DNA of 64,000 bases, taken from positions 248,001 to 312,000 of the forward strand of contig JAJEBW010000018.1 in NCBI GenBank assembly GCA_022822325.1. Reading direction: 5' to 3'. Made by a program: the position numbers and the translations under genes. The DNA comes from Gemmatimonadota bacterium (GTDB taxonomy: Bacteria; Gemmatimonadota; Gemmatimonadetes; Longimicrobiales; Gaopeijiaceae). Positions 1-7,005 of this stretch are shown piece after piece. Under the pieces are notes generated by a model. That model saw only the letters and a program-made list of their open reading frames with translations. It searched no databases and was not told the DNA's origin. Position 1 is the first letter of the stretch. Every line of letters starts with the position of its first letter.

Positions 1-107
1 CGAGGCACGGGCGCCGGCGCGAATGGGCGCGGGCGGGACGCCCGGTTGGCGAAGCGGCCCGAGAGTACGGAGCACCCGGAGCGAGAACCCGAAAGCGAGA
101 GCCCGGA
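1..107. other. Leader upstream of ccmE, no gene visible
   Basis: The window edge cuts this region, and I see no convincing coding sequence in it. The last 45 bases before the ccmE ATG are a purine-rich run of loosely repeated units (cggagcacc, cggagcgagaacc, cgaaagcgagagcc). These resemble the short imperfect repeats seen before several other genes here. The listed ORF at 23..256 is an out-of-frame shadow of ccmE. Confidence 0.4.
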
Positions 108-530
108 ATGAGACACGGACGATTCCTTGCGGGGCTGGTCGGAGTGGCGGCGGTCGTCGGATACCTGATGTTCACCGGAATCAGGGACAGCATGGTGTAC
201 TACCTGACCCCGGTCGAGCTCATGGCGCGAGTGGAGGACGATCCCACCTTCCATGAGATGGGCGTCAAGGTGAGCGGCCGCGTGGTGGCGGGTTCGTGGG
301 AGCGCGGCGGCGGCGGGCTCGGCAGCCACGCCTTCACGGTGGCGGACATGGAGAGCCCCGGGGTCGTCTTCCGGGTCCACTACGAAAACGCTCTCCCCGA
401 CACCTTCAACGACGAGGCGGAGGTGGTCGTCGAGGGCATCTACGGGACCGACGGCGTCTTCCGCGCCCACACCGTCCTCACCAAGTGCGGCAGCCGGTAC
501 GAGGCCGCCGGAGAAGAGCTGGCGGCGTGA
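108..530 (+). CDS. ccmE: Cytochrome c maturation haem chaperone CcmE, CxxxY variant
   Basis: CcmE is a membrane-anchored haem chaperone of System I. It binds haem covalently and passes it from CcmC to CcmF. The 140-residue protein has one N-terminal membrane segment (about residues 5-22) and then an OB-fold-like beta domain. The haem-binding motif near the C-terminus reads VLTKCGSRYE, so Cys127 stands where the classical HxxxY motif has His; Tyr131 is kept. The CxxxY form is known from archaea, Desulfovibrio-type bacteria and others, where it accompanies loss of CcmH. It is the first ccm gene in the window and overlaps ccmF by four bases. Confidence 0.93.
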   Translation: MRHGRFLAGLVGVAAVVGYLMFTGIRDSMVYYLTPVELMARVEDDPTFHEMGVKVSGRVVAGSWERGGGGLGSHAFTVADMESPGVVFRVHYENALPDTFNDEAEVVVEGIYGTDGVFRAHTVLTKCGSRYEAAGEELAA

Positions 531-2575
531 CGACGCTGGGCGAACTCGCCCTCTGGATCGCCCTGCCGATCGCCTTCTGGGGCATGGCGCTCTCCTTCAT
601 CGGGGGCCGGGTGCGCCGCGGCGACCTCGTATTGAGCGGCGAACGCTCGGTCCACGCCGTCACCGGGCTGATTCTGCTGGCCTCGATCGGGATCATCGCG
701 GCCTTTGTCGGCGAACGCTACGAGTACAGCTACGTCGCCAACTATTCCAACCGCGAGCTCGACACCTGGTTCAAGGTCGCCGGGCTCTGGGCGGGGCAGC
801 GCGGATCGCTCGTCTTCTGGACCCTTCTCCTCTCGGTCTTCGCTTCGGTGGCGGTCTTCGCCAACCGCCGCCGCAACCGCGAGTTCATGCCCAACGTGAC
901 CGGAACGCTGCTGGGCATCCTCGCCTTCCTCCTCGTGGTCCTGCTCTTCGCCGACGTGAGCCCCTTCGAACGGCTGGGCTTCACCCCCGCCAACGGCCGG
1001 GGCCTCAATCCGCAGCTCCAGAACTACTGGATGACGATTCATCCGCCGACGCTCTACCTCGGCTTCACCGCCTTCGCCGTTCCCTTCGCCTTCGCCATCT
1101 CCGCGCTTCTCACCGGCCGCCTCGATTCGCGCTGGATCTCCATCACCCGCCGCTGGATCCTCGTGAGCTGGTTCTTCCTCACCTGCGGGATCATCTTCGG
1201 GATGCGCTGGGCCTACGAAGAGCTGGGCTGGGGCGGCTACTGGTTCTGGGATCCGGTGGAAAACGCCTCGCTCCTTCCCTGGCTGACCGCCACCGCCTTC
1301 CTCCACTCGATCCAGATCCAGGAAAACCGGGGGATGCTGAAGGTGTGGAACATGGGGCTGGTGGCGACGACCTTCCTCCTCACCCTCTTCGCCACCTTCC
1401 TGACCCGCTCGGGGCTGATCGAATCGGTGCACAGCTTCGCCGAGAACCTCACGATCGCCTACATCTTCCTGGGATTCATGGGCTCGCTGGCGGTCCTCTC
1501 TCTTCTCCTGATCGTTCACCGGCTGCCGCTGCTCCGCTCCGAGAACCGAATCCAGTCCTTCCTCTCGCGCGAGTCGGCCTTCCTCTTCAACAACCTCCTC
1601 CTGGTGGGAATCACCTTCGCCGTCGCCTGGGGCACGCTCTTTCCCCTGATTACCGAAGGATTCTTCGGCGAAACGATCAATGTGGGGCCGCCCTTCTACA
1701 ACCGGGTCAACATTCCGATCGGGCTGATCCTCCTCACGCTGATGGGGATCGGTCCGGTGATCGCCTGGCGGCGGGCCTCCCCGCGGAATCTGCGGCGCAA
1801 CTTCGTCCTTCCGCTGGGCATGACGGCGGCGACGCTGCTGGCGCTCCTGGCCGCGGGCGTGAGACACTCCATGGCGCTCGCGACCTTCGCCATCTCGGCC
1901 TTCGTCATGACCGTCGTGGTGACCGAGTTCTGGAAGGGAACCAGAGCGCGGGCCCGGATTGCGGGGGAAGGGGCGATGCGCGCCTTCGCGAGCCTGGTGC
2001 GGAGGAACCGGCGGCGGTGGGGCGGATACATCGTGCACGCGGGGGTGGTGGTGGTCTTCACCGGGCTGGCGGGCGCGGCCTTCGATGTGGTGGTGGAACA
2101 GGAGCTGGCGCCGGGGGAAGCGGTGACGATCCGCTCGGCCTTCGGGAACGAATACCGGCTGGTGTACGAGAGTCTGTCGCACTCGCGGCCCCGCGCGGCC
2201 GAGGACGTGGCCGAGAACGACTGGCGCTGGACCGCGCTGATGACGGTGTACCGCAATGGCGAACAGGTCGAGATCGTGCGCCCCGAACGGCGCATCTATC
2301 CGGTCATGGAGCAGCAGTCCACCGAGGTGGGGATTCTGAGCTCGCTCGTCGAGGATCTCTACGTGATTCCGCGCGACGTGGATCTGGACGGCGGCGAGGA
2401 CCGGGTGGTCTTCGAGGTGAAGGCGCTGCCGCTGGTGCCCTGGATCTGGTGCGGTGGACTGGTGGTGGCGGTGGGCGCGCTGGTGGGACTCTGGCCGGCG
2501 GCGAAGGCGCCCGTGCGGGTGGCGGCGGCCCGGCGAAGTCCGGGGCGGGCGGTTCCGGCCGGCGCGGCGGGCTGA
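527..2575 (+). CDS. ccmF: Cytochrome c haem lyase subunit CcmF
   Basis: CcmF is the integral membrane haem lyase that attaches haem to apocytochrome c on the periplasmic side. The GTG at 527 overlaps the ccmE stop (GTGA), so I start here rather than at the ORF-track start of 296; this gives 682 residues. The tryptophan-rich WWD motif WGGYWFWDPVENASLLPW lies at about residues 235-252. Candidate haem-ligand histidines are seen in IHPPTLY, the FLHS segment after the WWD motif, IESVHSFA and VHAGVVV. Many membrane segments and a periplasmic C-terminal domain fit the family. No CcmH partner is encoded nearby. Confidence 0.95.
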   Translation: MTTLGELALWIALPIAFWGMALSFIGGRVRRGDLVLSGERSVHAVTGLILLASIGIIAAFVGERYEYSYVANYSNRELDTWFKVAGLWAGQRGSLVFWTLLLSVFASVAVFANRRRNREFMPNVTGTLLGILAFLLVVLLFADVSPFERLGFTPANGRGLNPQLQNYWMTIHPPTLYLGFTAFAVPFAFAISALLTGRLDSRWISITRRWILVSWFFLTCGIIFGMRWAYEELGWGGYWFWDPVENASLLPWLTATAFLHSIQIQENRGMLKVWNMGLVATTFLLTLFATFLTRSGLIESVHSFAENLTIAYIFLGFMGSLAVLSLLLIVHRLPLLRSENRIQSFLSRESAFLFNNLLLVGITFAVAWGTLFPLITEGFFGETINVGPPFYNRVNIPIGLILLTLMGIGPVIAWRRASPRNLRRNFVLPLGMTAATLLALLAAGVRHSMALATFAISAFVMTVVVTEFWKGTRARARIAGEGAMRAFASLVRRNRRRWGGYIVHAGVVVVFTGLAGAAFDVVVEQELAPGEAVTIRSAFGNEYRLVYESLSHSRPRAAEDVAENDWRWTALMTVYRNGEQVEIVRPERRIYPVMEQQSTEVGILSSLVEDLYVIPRDVDLDGGEDRVVFEVKALPLVPWIWCGGLVVAVGALVGLWPAAKAPVRVAAARRSPGRAVPAGAAG

Positions 2576-2582
2576 CCGCCCC

Positions 2583-3050
2583 ATGACCACCCTGATCGGC
2601 GGGGTGCTGCTGGCCGCGGGCATTCTCCTGTACGTCGTGGAGCCGGTGCTGACAAGGCGCGGGGCCCCGGTCTACGGCGGCGACGACGACCACGACGAGG
2701 GGGCCGCGCGGCGGCGGATCGCCCTGACCGCGCTACGCGATCTCGAGTACGACCGGGCGACCGGCAAGCTCGACGGCCACGACTACGAGACGCTCAAGGC
2801 CGAACTCTCGCGCGATGCGCTGCGGCAGCTCGGGAGGGCGCGCGATCCCCGGGTGGAGCGGGCCTCGGCCGCCCTGGAGGAAGAGATCGCCCAGCTTCGG
2901 AGCGCGCTCCGGGCCGGGCTGGAGTGTGCGGAGTGCGGACACCTCAACCGCCCGGGGGCCCGTTATTGCGGGCATTGCGGCCTTGCACTGGCGGTGGACG
3001 GGGGCGGGAAGGGGTCGCGGGACGCGGCCGCCCGGCGGGACGCGCGCTGA
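2583..3050 (+). CDS. CcmI-like membrane protein with C-terminal zinc ribbon
   Basis: This 155-residue protein lies between ccmF and ccmA. It has an N-terminal membrane helix (about 3-20) and a charged segment ALRDLEYDRATGKLDGHDYETLKAEL. That segment resembles the N-terminal module of CcmI, the apocytochrome chaperone subunit. A short coiled region follows, and then a four-cysteine zinc ribbon (CAECGHLNRPGARYCGHCG). The usual CcmI TPR domain is absent. By position and CcmI-like segment I infer a role in apocytochrome handling, but the function is not established. The ATG at 2583 follows the ccmF stop by seven bases; the gene end overlaps the ccmA start by one base (TGATG). Confidence 0.7.
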   Translation: MTTLIGGVLLAAGILLYVVEPVLTRRGAPVYGGDDDHDEGAARRRIALTALRDLEYDRATGKLDGHDYETLKAELSRDALRQLGRARDPRVERASAALEEEIAQLRSALRAGLECAECGHLNRPGARYCGHCGLALAVDGGGKGSRDAAARRDAR

Positions 3051-3748
3051 TGCTCGCCGCCCGGGAGCTCGTCTGCGACTACGGCCCGACGCGCGCGCTC
3101 GACGGGGTGGGGCTTGCGGTGGGGCGGGGCGCGACGCTGGGGGTCTTCGGGGCCAACGGGGCCGGGAAGACGACGTTGCTGCGCGTCCTGAGCGGGGAAC
3201 GCCGGGTGGAAGGGGGCCGGGTCGAGATGGACGGGGTGGCCGTGCGGGGGACCGATGCGGGGTGGCGGGGAAGGGTGGGGGTGGTGTCTCACCGCACCGG
3301 GCTCTATCGCAAGCTGACCGCCGCCGAGAACCTGGCCTTCTTCGCCGCGCTTCGGGAGTTGCCGCGCGACCGGAGAACGCTGGAGGGCGCGCTGGACCGG
3401 GTCGGCGCGGCGGCGCTGGCCGATCGTCGGGTGGACCTTCTGTCGCGGGGACAGCGCCAACGGGTCGCGCTTGCCCGCAGCCTGATGCACGCTCCCGAAA
3501 TCCTCCTCCTGGACGAGCCCTTCAGCGGGCTCGATCCCGATGGTGCGCGGCGTCTGGAGGCCCTGCTGCGCGAAGGCGGGGAGGGCCGGATCGTCGTGCT
3601 GGCGACGCACAATCTGGCGCGCGGGCTCGCCCTCTCCGACCGGGTCGTGGTGCTGCGCCGCGGCCGCAAGACCCTCGACGCCGAGGCGCGCGGCCTCTCC
3701 GCCGACCGGCTCCTGCACCACTTCGCGGCCGGGGCGGTCGCCGCGTGA
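3050..3748 (+). CDS. ccmA: Haem exporter ATP-binding subunit CcmA
   Basis: CcmA is the ABC ATPase that, with CcmB, drives release of holo-CcmE from CcmC. The 232-residue protein has Walker A GANGAGKTT at residues 34-42, the ABC signature LSRGQRQRVALARSL and Walker B EILLLDEPFSGLD. The length is normal for the family. The start is the ATG that shares one base with the upstream stop. It is followed by a 91-bp gap and then ccmB. Confidence 0.95.
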   Translation: MLAARELVCDYGPTRALDGVGLAVGRGATLGVFGANGAGKTTLLRVLSGERRVEGGRVEMDGVAVRGTDAGWRGRVGVVSHRTGLYRKLTAAENLAFFAALRELPRDRRTLEGALDRVGAAALADRRVDLLSRGQRQRVALARSLMHAPEILLLDEPFSGLDPDGARRLEALLREGGEGRIVVLATHNLARGLALSDRVVVLRRGRKTLDAEARGLSADRLLHHFAAGAVAA

Positions 3749-3839
3749 GCTCCTCGGCCGGCGCCCGGGCCGCGGCGAGGACCGCGCTCCCGAGCGGCGG
3801 AGGCCGCGCCGAAGCGCCGCCCGCGGGCGGGATCGATCG

Positions 3840-4517
3840 ATGAGGGAGCTGCGCCGCGTCGCGATCATCGCGCTGCGCGACCTCCGCGCCGAGCTCCGGG
3901 GCGGGGGGCGGCTGCCGGCGATGATCGCCTTTGTGGTCCTGGCTTCCTTCCTCTTCGCCTTCACCATCGACCGCGCCCAGATCTCTCCGCGGGGGATTGC
4001 GGCGCCCCTCCTCTGGCTGATCCTGCTCTTCGCGGTCGCGGCGGGCGCGGGGCGCACCTTCGACGGAGAGGAGGACGACGGCGCCTTCCGTCACCTGCTT
4101 CTCGCGCCCGTCTCGCGCCACGCCATCTTCCTGGGCAAATCGGCCGCCAATCTGGTTCTTCTCTGGATCGTGACGGTCCTTGCCTTCGTGGCGATCACCG
4201 CCTTTCTTGGGGTCGGCGCACCCGGATCCGTCTCGCATCACGCCGCCGTCCTTCTGCCGGGAACGATCGGGCTGGCCGCCTCGGGCGCCTTCTTCGGGCT
4301 GGTGTCGCGCCACAGCGATCTGGGCGACTCTCTCCTTCCCGTCCTCGCCTTCCCCCTCCTGGTTCCGGTCGTCTTCTTCGGGTCCACCGCCTCGACGCGC
4401 ATCTTCCTGGAACGGCCCTGGACCGAAGTCTCCGGATCGGTGCGGTTGCTCTGGGCATTCGCCCTGGGTTTCGTTACCGTCGGATCCGCGCTCTTTCGCC
4501 ACTTGACGGAGGACTGA
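3840..4517 (+). CDS. ccmB: Haem exporter permease subunit CcmB
   Basis: CcmB is the membrane permease partner of CcmA. The 225-residue protein begins MRELRRVAIIALRDLRAELRG and contains about six hydrophobic helices plus the conserved GRTFDGEEDDGA-type segment between helices one and two. The ATG at 3840 was chosen because similarity begins there; sequence upstream in the same frame overlaps ccmA and is arginine-rich shadow. The 91 bp between ccmA and ccmB holds no supportable gene. Confidence 0.93.
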   Translation: MRELRRVAIIALRDLRAELRGGGRLPAMIAFVVLASFLFAFTIDRAQISPRGIAAPLLWLILLFAVAAGAGRTFDGEEDDGAFRHLLLAPVSRHAIFLGKSAANLVLLWIVTVLAFVAITAFLGVGAPGSVSHHAAVLLPGTIGLAASGAFFGLVSRHSDLGDSLLPVLAFPLLVPVVFFGSTASTRIFLERPWTEVSGSVRLLWAFALGFVTVGSALFRHLTED

Positions 4518-4518
4518 T

Positions 4519-4578
4519 TTCAGAGATGCCCGATTCAGATATTCCCGATTCAGAGATGCCCGCTCCGGAAATGCCCGC
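4519..4578 (+). repeat. Four tandem 15-bp repeats over the ccmC start
   Basis: The units are ttcagagatgcccga, ttcagatattcccga, ttcagagatgcccgc and tccggaaatgcccgc, laid end to end from 7 bases before the ccmC ATG. They encode the five-residue pattern MPDSD/IPDSE/MPAPE/MPAPA. Three of the four units supply an in-frame ATG (4526, 4556, 4571). Confidence 0.9.
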
Positions 4579-5320
4579 TCCGGCGCCGCCGACCCCGGAG
4601 ACGCCGGCCAACCCCGCGAAGAGGGCGGAACGCGCGGGCGGACTCGGATTCGCGCTCTCCGCGGCCGGGATCGCCGTCACTCTGCTGGTGCACTGGATGG
4701 TGGTGGACTGGGTGCCGACCGAGGCCTCGCAGGGGATTGTCCAGCGGATCTTCTACATCCATGTCCCCGCTGCCTGGGTCACCTTTCTGGCCTTTGGAAT
4801 CGTGGCGCTGGCAAGCGCGGCCTACCTCTGGCTGGAGGAGGAACGGGCCGATGCGGCCGCCGTCGCCGCCGCCGAGGGAGGGCTGGTCTTCGGCGCGATC
4901 ATGCTGATCTCCGGTCCGCTCTGGGGACGGATCGCCTGGGGCGCCTACTGGAGCGGGGAGCCCCGCCTGACCCTCACCCTGCTCCTCTGGTTCACCTACC
5001 TGGGGTACTTCCTGCTGCGCGGATCGGTGGCCAATCCACGCAGGGGACGGCGTTTTGCGGCGGTTCTGGCGATCGTGGGTTCGCTGAACATTCCCCTGAT
5101 CCATGTCAGCGTCACCTGGTTCCGCTCGCTGCACCCCGGACCGGTGGTGATCAAGCCCGAGGGTCCCACGCTGCACCCGGATATGCTTGCCACCCTGCTG
5201 ACCTCGCTGGCCGGCTTCACCCTGCTCTTTCTGGGGCTCTTCTTCCTTCGCTACGGGACCGAGCTGCTGGAGCGGCGCACGGGGCTTCCCGCGGGCGGAA
5301 GGGCGCAACAAGGAGAATGA
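4526..5320 (+). CDS. ccmC: Haem handling protein CcmC, degenerate WWD motif
   Basis: CcmC loads haem onto CcmE in the membrane. The 264-residue protein has six membrane segments after a Pro/Glu-rich N-terminal extension made by 15-bp repeats. Both expected haem-ligand histidines are visible, in FYIHVPAAW and IPLIHVSVTWFRSLHP. The tryptophan-rich signature is altered: WGAYWSGEPRLT replaces the usual WGTWWxWDxRLT type, so one Trp is Gly and the Asp is Glu. The true start could be any of the ATGs at 4526, 4556 or 4571. The gene overlaps ccmD by four bases (ATGA). Confidence 0.92.
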   Translation: MPDSDIPDSEMPAPEMPAPAPPTPETPANPAKRAERAGGLGFALSAAGIAVTLLVHWMVVDWVPTEASQGIVQRIFYIHVPAAWVTFLAFGIVALASAAYLWLEEERADAAAVAAAEGGLVFGAIMLISGPLWGRIAWGAYWSGEPRLTLTLLLWFTYLGYFLLRGSVANPRRGRRFAAVLAIVGSLNIPLIHVSVTWFRSLHPGPVVIKPEGPTLHPDMLATLLTSLAGFTLLFLGLFFLRYGTELLERRTGLPAGGRAQQGE

Positions 5321-5550
5321 CGATGATCGATCCGGTCCTTCCTGGCGCGCTCGCCGGCGCCGCGGCCGATGCGGCTCACGCCATCCAGAGCGGAGACATT
5401 CCTTCGCTTCGCCCCTACATCCATGTCTTTCTCGCCTATGGGGCGGCCTGGCTCCTGATCCTGGTCTGGATATGGCGCATATCGAGCAGCCTCAGGGCGC
5501 TGGCCCGGTCGCGGACGCCGACCTCAGACGCGCCGCCACCTCCGGCGTAA
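5317..5550 (+). CDS. ccmD: CcmD-like small membrane protein
   Basis: This 77-residue protein has a single membrane helix in YIHVFLAYGAAWLLILVWIW, followed by a basic segment. That is the pattern of CcmD, the small subunit that helps release holo-CcmE from the CcmABC complex. AAGGAG lies just before the ATG at 5317, which overlaps the ccmC stop; an ATG at 5323 is an alternative. The 3' end overlaps the convergent glycosyltransferase gene by 59 bp. Similarity in such small proteins is weak, so position carries much of the call. Confidence 0.75.
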   Translation: MTMIDPVLPGALAGAAADAAHAIQSGDIPSLRPYIHVFLAYGAAWLLILVWIWRISSSLRALARSRTPTSDAPPPPA

Positions 5551-6961
5551 GGTCCTCCGCGCGGTCGATGTCGGACTCGGGCGGGAGGAAGGTCACCGCG
5601 GCGCCGGCGGCCCTGGCCCTGCGGAGCGTGTCCTCCAGCAGATGGGAAGTGCTCCAGCGCACGTCCGCGAAGAGTTCGGGCCGGTACGCGCGAAGACCCA
5701 ACAGGTAGTAGCCGCCGTCGGTCGCCGGTCCCAGGACCGCATCGGCGCTTTCCAGCGCTGCGAAGGCCAGCTCGACCCGGGCGCGATCCACCGCGAGGGC
5801 GTCGGTGCCGATCGCGACCACCCGCTCGGCCAGGGGGAAGGCGCGCTCGAACATCGCCGAGATGCGCGCGCCGAGGTCGCCGGAGGGTTGCGGCCAGAGG
5901 CGCGAGGGCAGGTTGCCGAGCCAGTCGCGGATCGCCGGGGCCGCGTCGGGGGGATCGTGACAGACGGCGACGGCGGCGTCCAGACCCGCCAACTGGTCGA
6001 TCACCAGGCGGCCCATGCGGCGGTAGAGCGCGGCCGCTTCGGCGTCGCCGATGGTGCGTCCGAGCCGGGTCTTGACCGCGCCGGGACGGGGCGCCTTCGC
6101 GAAGACGAGCACCATTCTGCGGGGCGCGTCTTCCGCCGTGCCCGTCCCATCCCGCCGCGCTTCCCTCTTTCGGCTTGCGGACGGGGACCGCTCCGCCCGG
6201 GAGGAGCGCGAGCGCACGCCGCGCCGCAGCGAGGTCACGCGCCCGGGCCCGGGGTCGCCCCCGATCCGGCCGCGCCGCGGGGGATAGCGGTGGGCGAGTT
6301 CGGCCGGTGCGGCGCCGCGCAGGAAACGCGAGATCAGCCAGGCGTTGCGCACCCATCCCCGGATTCGTCCCTCTTCTTCGTAGCGCCGAGCGCTGGAGAC
6401 GATCACGGCGTTCAGTTGCCGCAGCCGGCCGGCGCGGAGGAGGCGCCGCGCGAGGATCGCATCCTCCAGAACGGGTTCGTCGGGGTAGGGACCCACCTCG
6501 AAGAAGAGATCGCGGGGGACCAGAAGTCCCTGATCGCCGTAGACCAGCCCCGTGCGGCGCACCCGGATTCGCTGCCCGCCCTCGATCAGCCGGTAGTAGA
6601 GGGCGGGGTGGTCGATGGCCAGACCGAAAAAGGCGGCATCGAAGGGGGAGGACGCCATGTGACCCTCGATCGCGCGGAGCGCTGCGGCGTCCAGGCGGGA
6701 GTCGGCGTGCAGCATCAGGAGCCAGGGAGACTTCAGAAGGGCCGCCCCGGCGTTCATCTGCCGCGCCCGCCCCGGGTCCGAGCGCATGACCATCGCTCCG
6801 TGCGCGCGCGCAACGGCCACCGTTCCGTCGCGCGATCCCCCATCCACGACCAGAACTCGCGCGGCAGGACGGAGCCCGCGCAGATCGCCCAGGAGAGGAG
6901 GAAGGGTCTCGGCCTCGTCGATCGCCGGAATGATCACCCCCAACTCGGCGGCCAGCGGCAT
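5492..6961 (-). CDS. GT2 (TIGR04283-like) and DUF2064 (TIGR04282-like) fusion
   Basis: This is a 489-residue fusion of two glycosyltransferase-fold modules. Residues 1-230 are a family 2 glycosyltransferase with VVDGGSRDGT at about 38-47 and PGRARQMNAGAA and LHADSRLD motifs, as in TIGR04283 proteins. An Arg/Ser-rich linker (about 231-282) leads into a TIGR04282/DUF2064 module with LVFAKAPRPGAVKTRL and LGPATDGGYYLLGL. The two families are usually separate neighbouring genes. TIGR04283 is named for arsenosugar loci, but no arsenic gene is seen here. The start at 6961 was chosen where GT2 similarity begins; the longer ORF upstream is a shadow. The substrate is unknown. Confidence 0.85.
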   Translation of the reverse strand: MPLAAELGVIIPAIDEAETLPPLLGDLRGLRPAARVLVVDGGSRDGTVAVARAHGAMVMRSDPGRARQMNAGAALLKSPWLLMLHADSRLDAAALRAIEGHMASSPFDAAFFGLAIDHPALYYRLIEGGQRIRVRRTGLVYGDQGLLVPRDLFFEVGPYPDEPVLEDAILARRLLRAGRLRQLNAVIVSSARRYEEEGRIRGWVRNAWLISRFLRGAAPAELAHRYPPRRGRIGGDPGPGRVTSLRRGVRSRSSRAERSPSASRKREARRDGTGTAEDAPRRMVLVFAKAPRPGAVKTRLGRTIGDAEAAALYRRMGRLVIDQLAGLDAAVAVCHDPPDAAPAIRDWLGNLPSRLWPQPSGDLGARISAMFERAFPLAERVVAIGTDALAVDRARVELAFAALESADAVLGPATDGGYYLLGLRAYRPELFADVRWSTSHLLEDTLRRARAAGAAVTFLPPESDIDRAEDLTPEVAARLRSASATGPAP

Positions 6962-7005
6962 GGTCCCCGTCCCCGGTCGGTCTCGGCTGCGGCGTCGCTG
7001 GCGCG

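Noticed and set aside
3745-3843. 32-codon ORF between ccmA and ccmB starting at GTG 3745
   Set aside because: The translation is Ala/Arg/Gly-rich with no motif, and ccmB begins in another frame. It is probably a chance frame in the gap.
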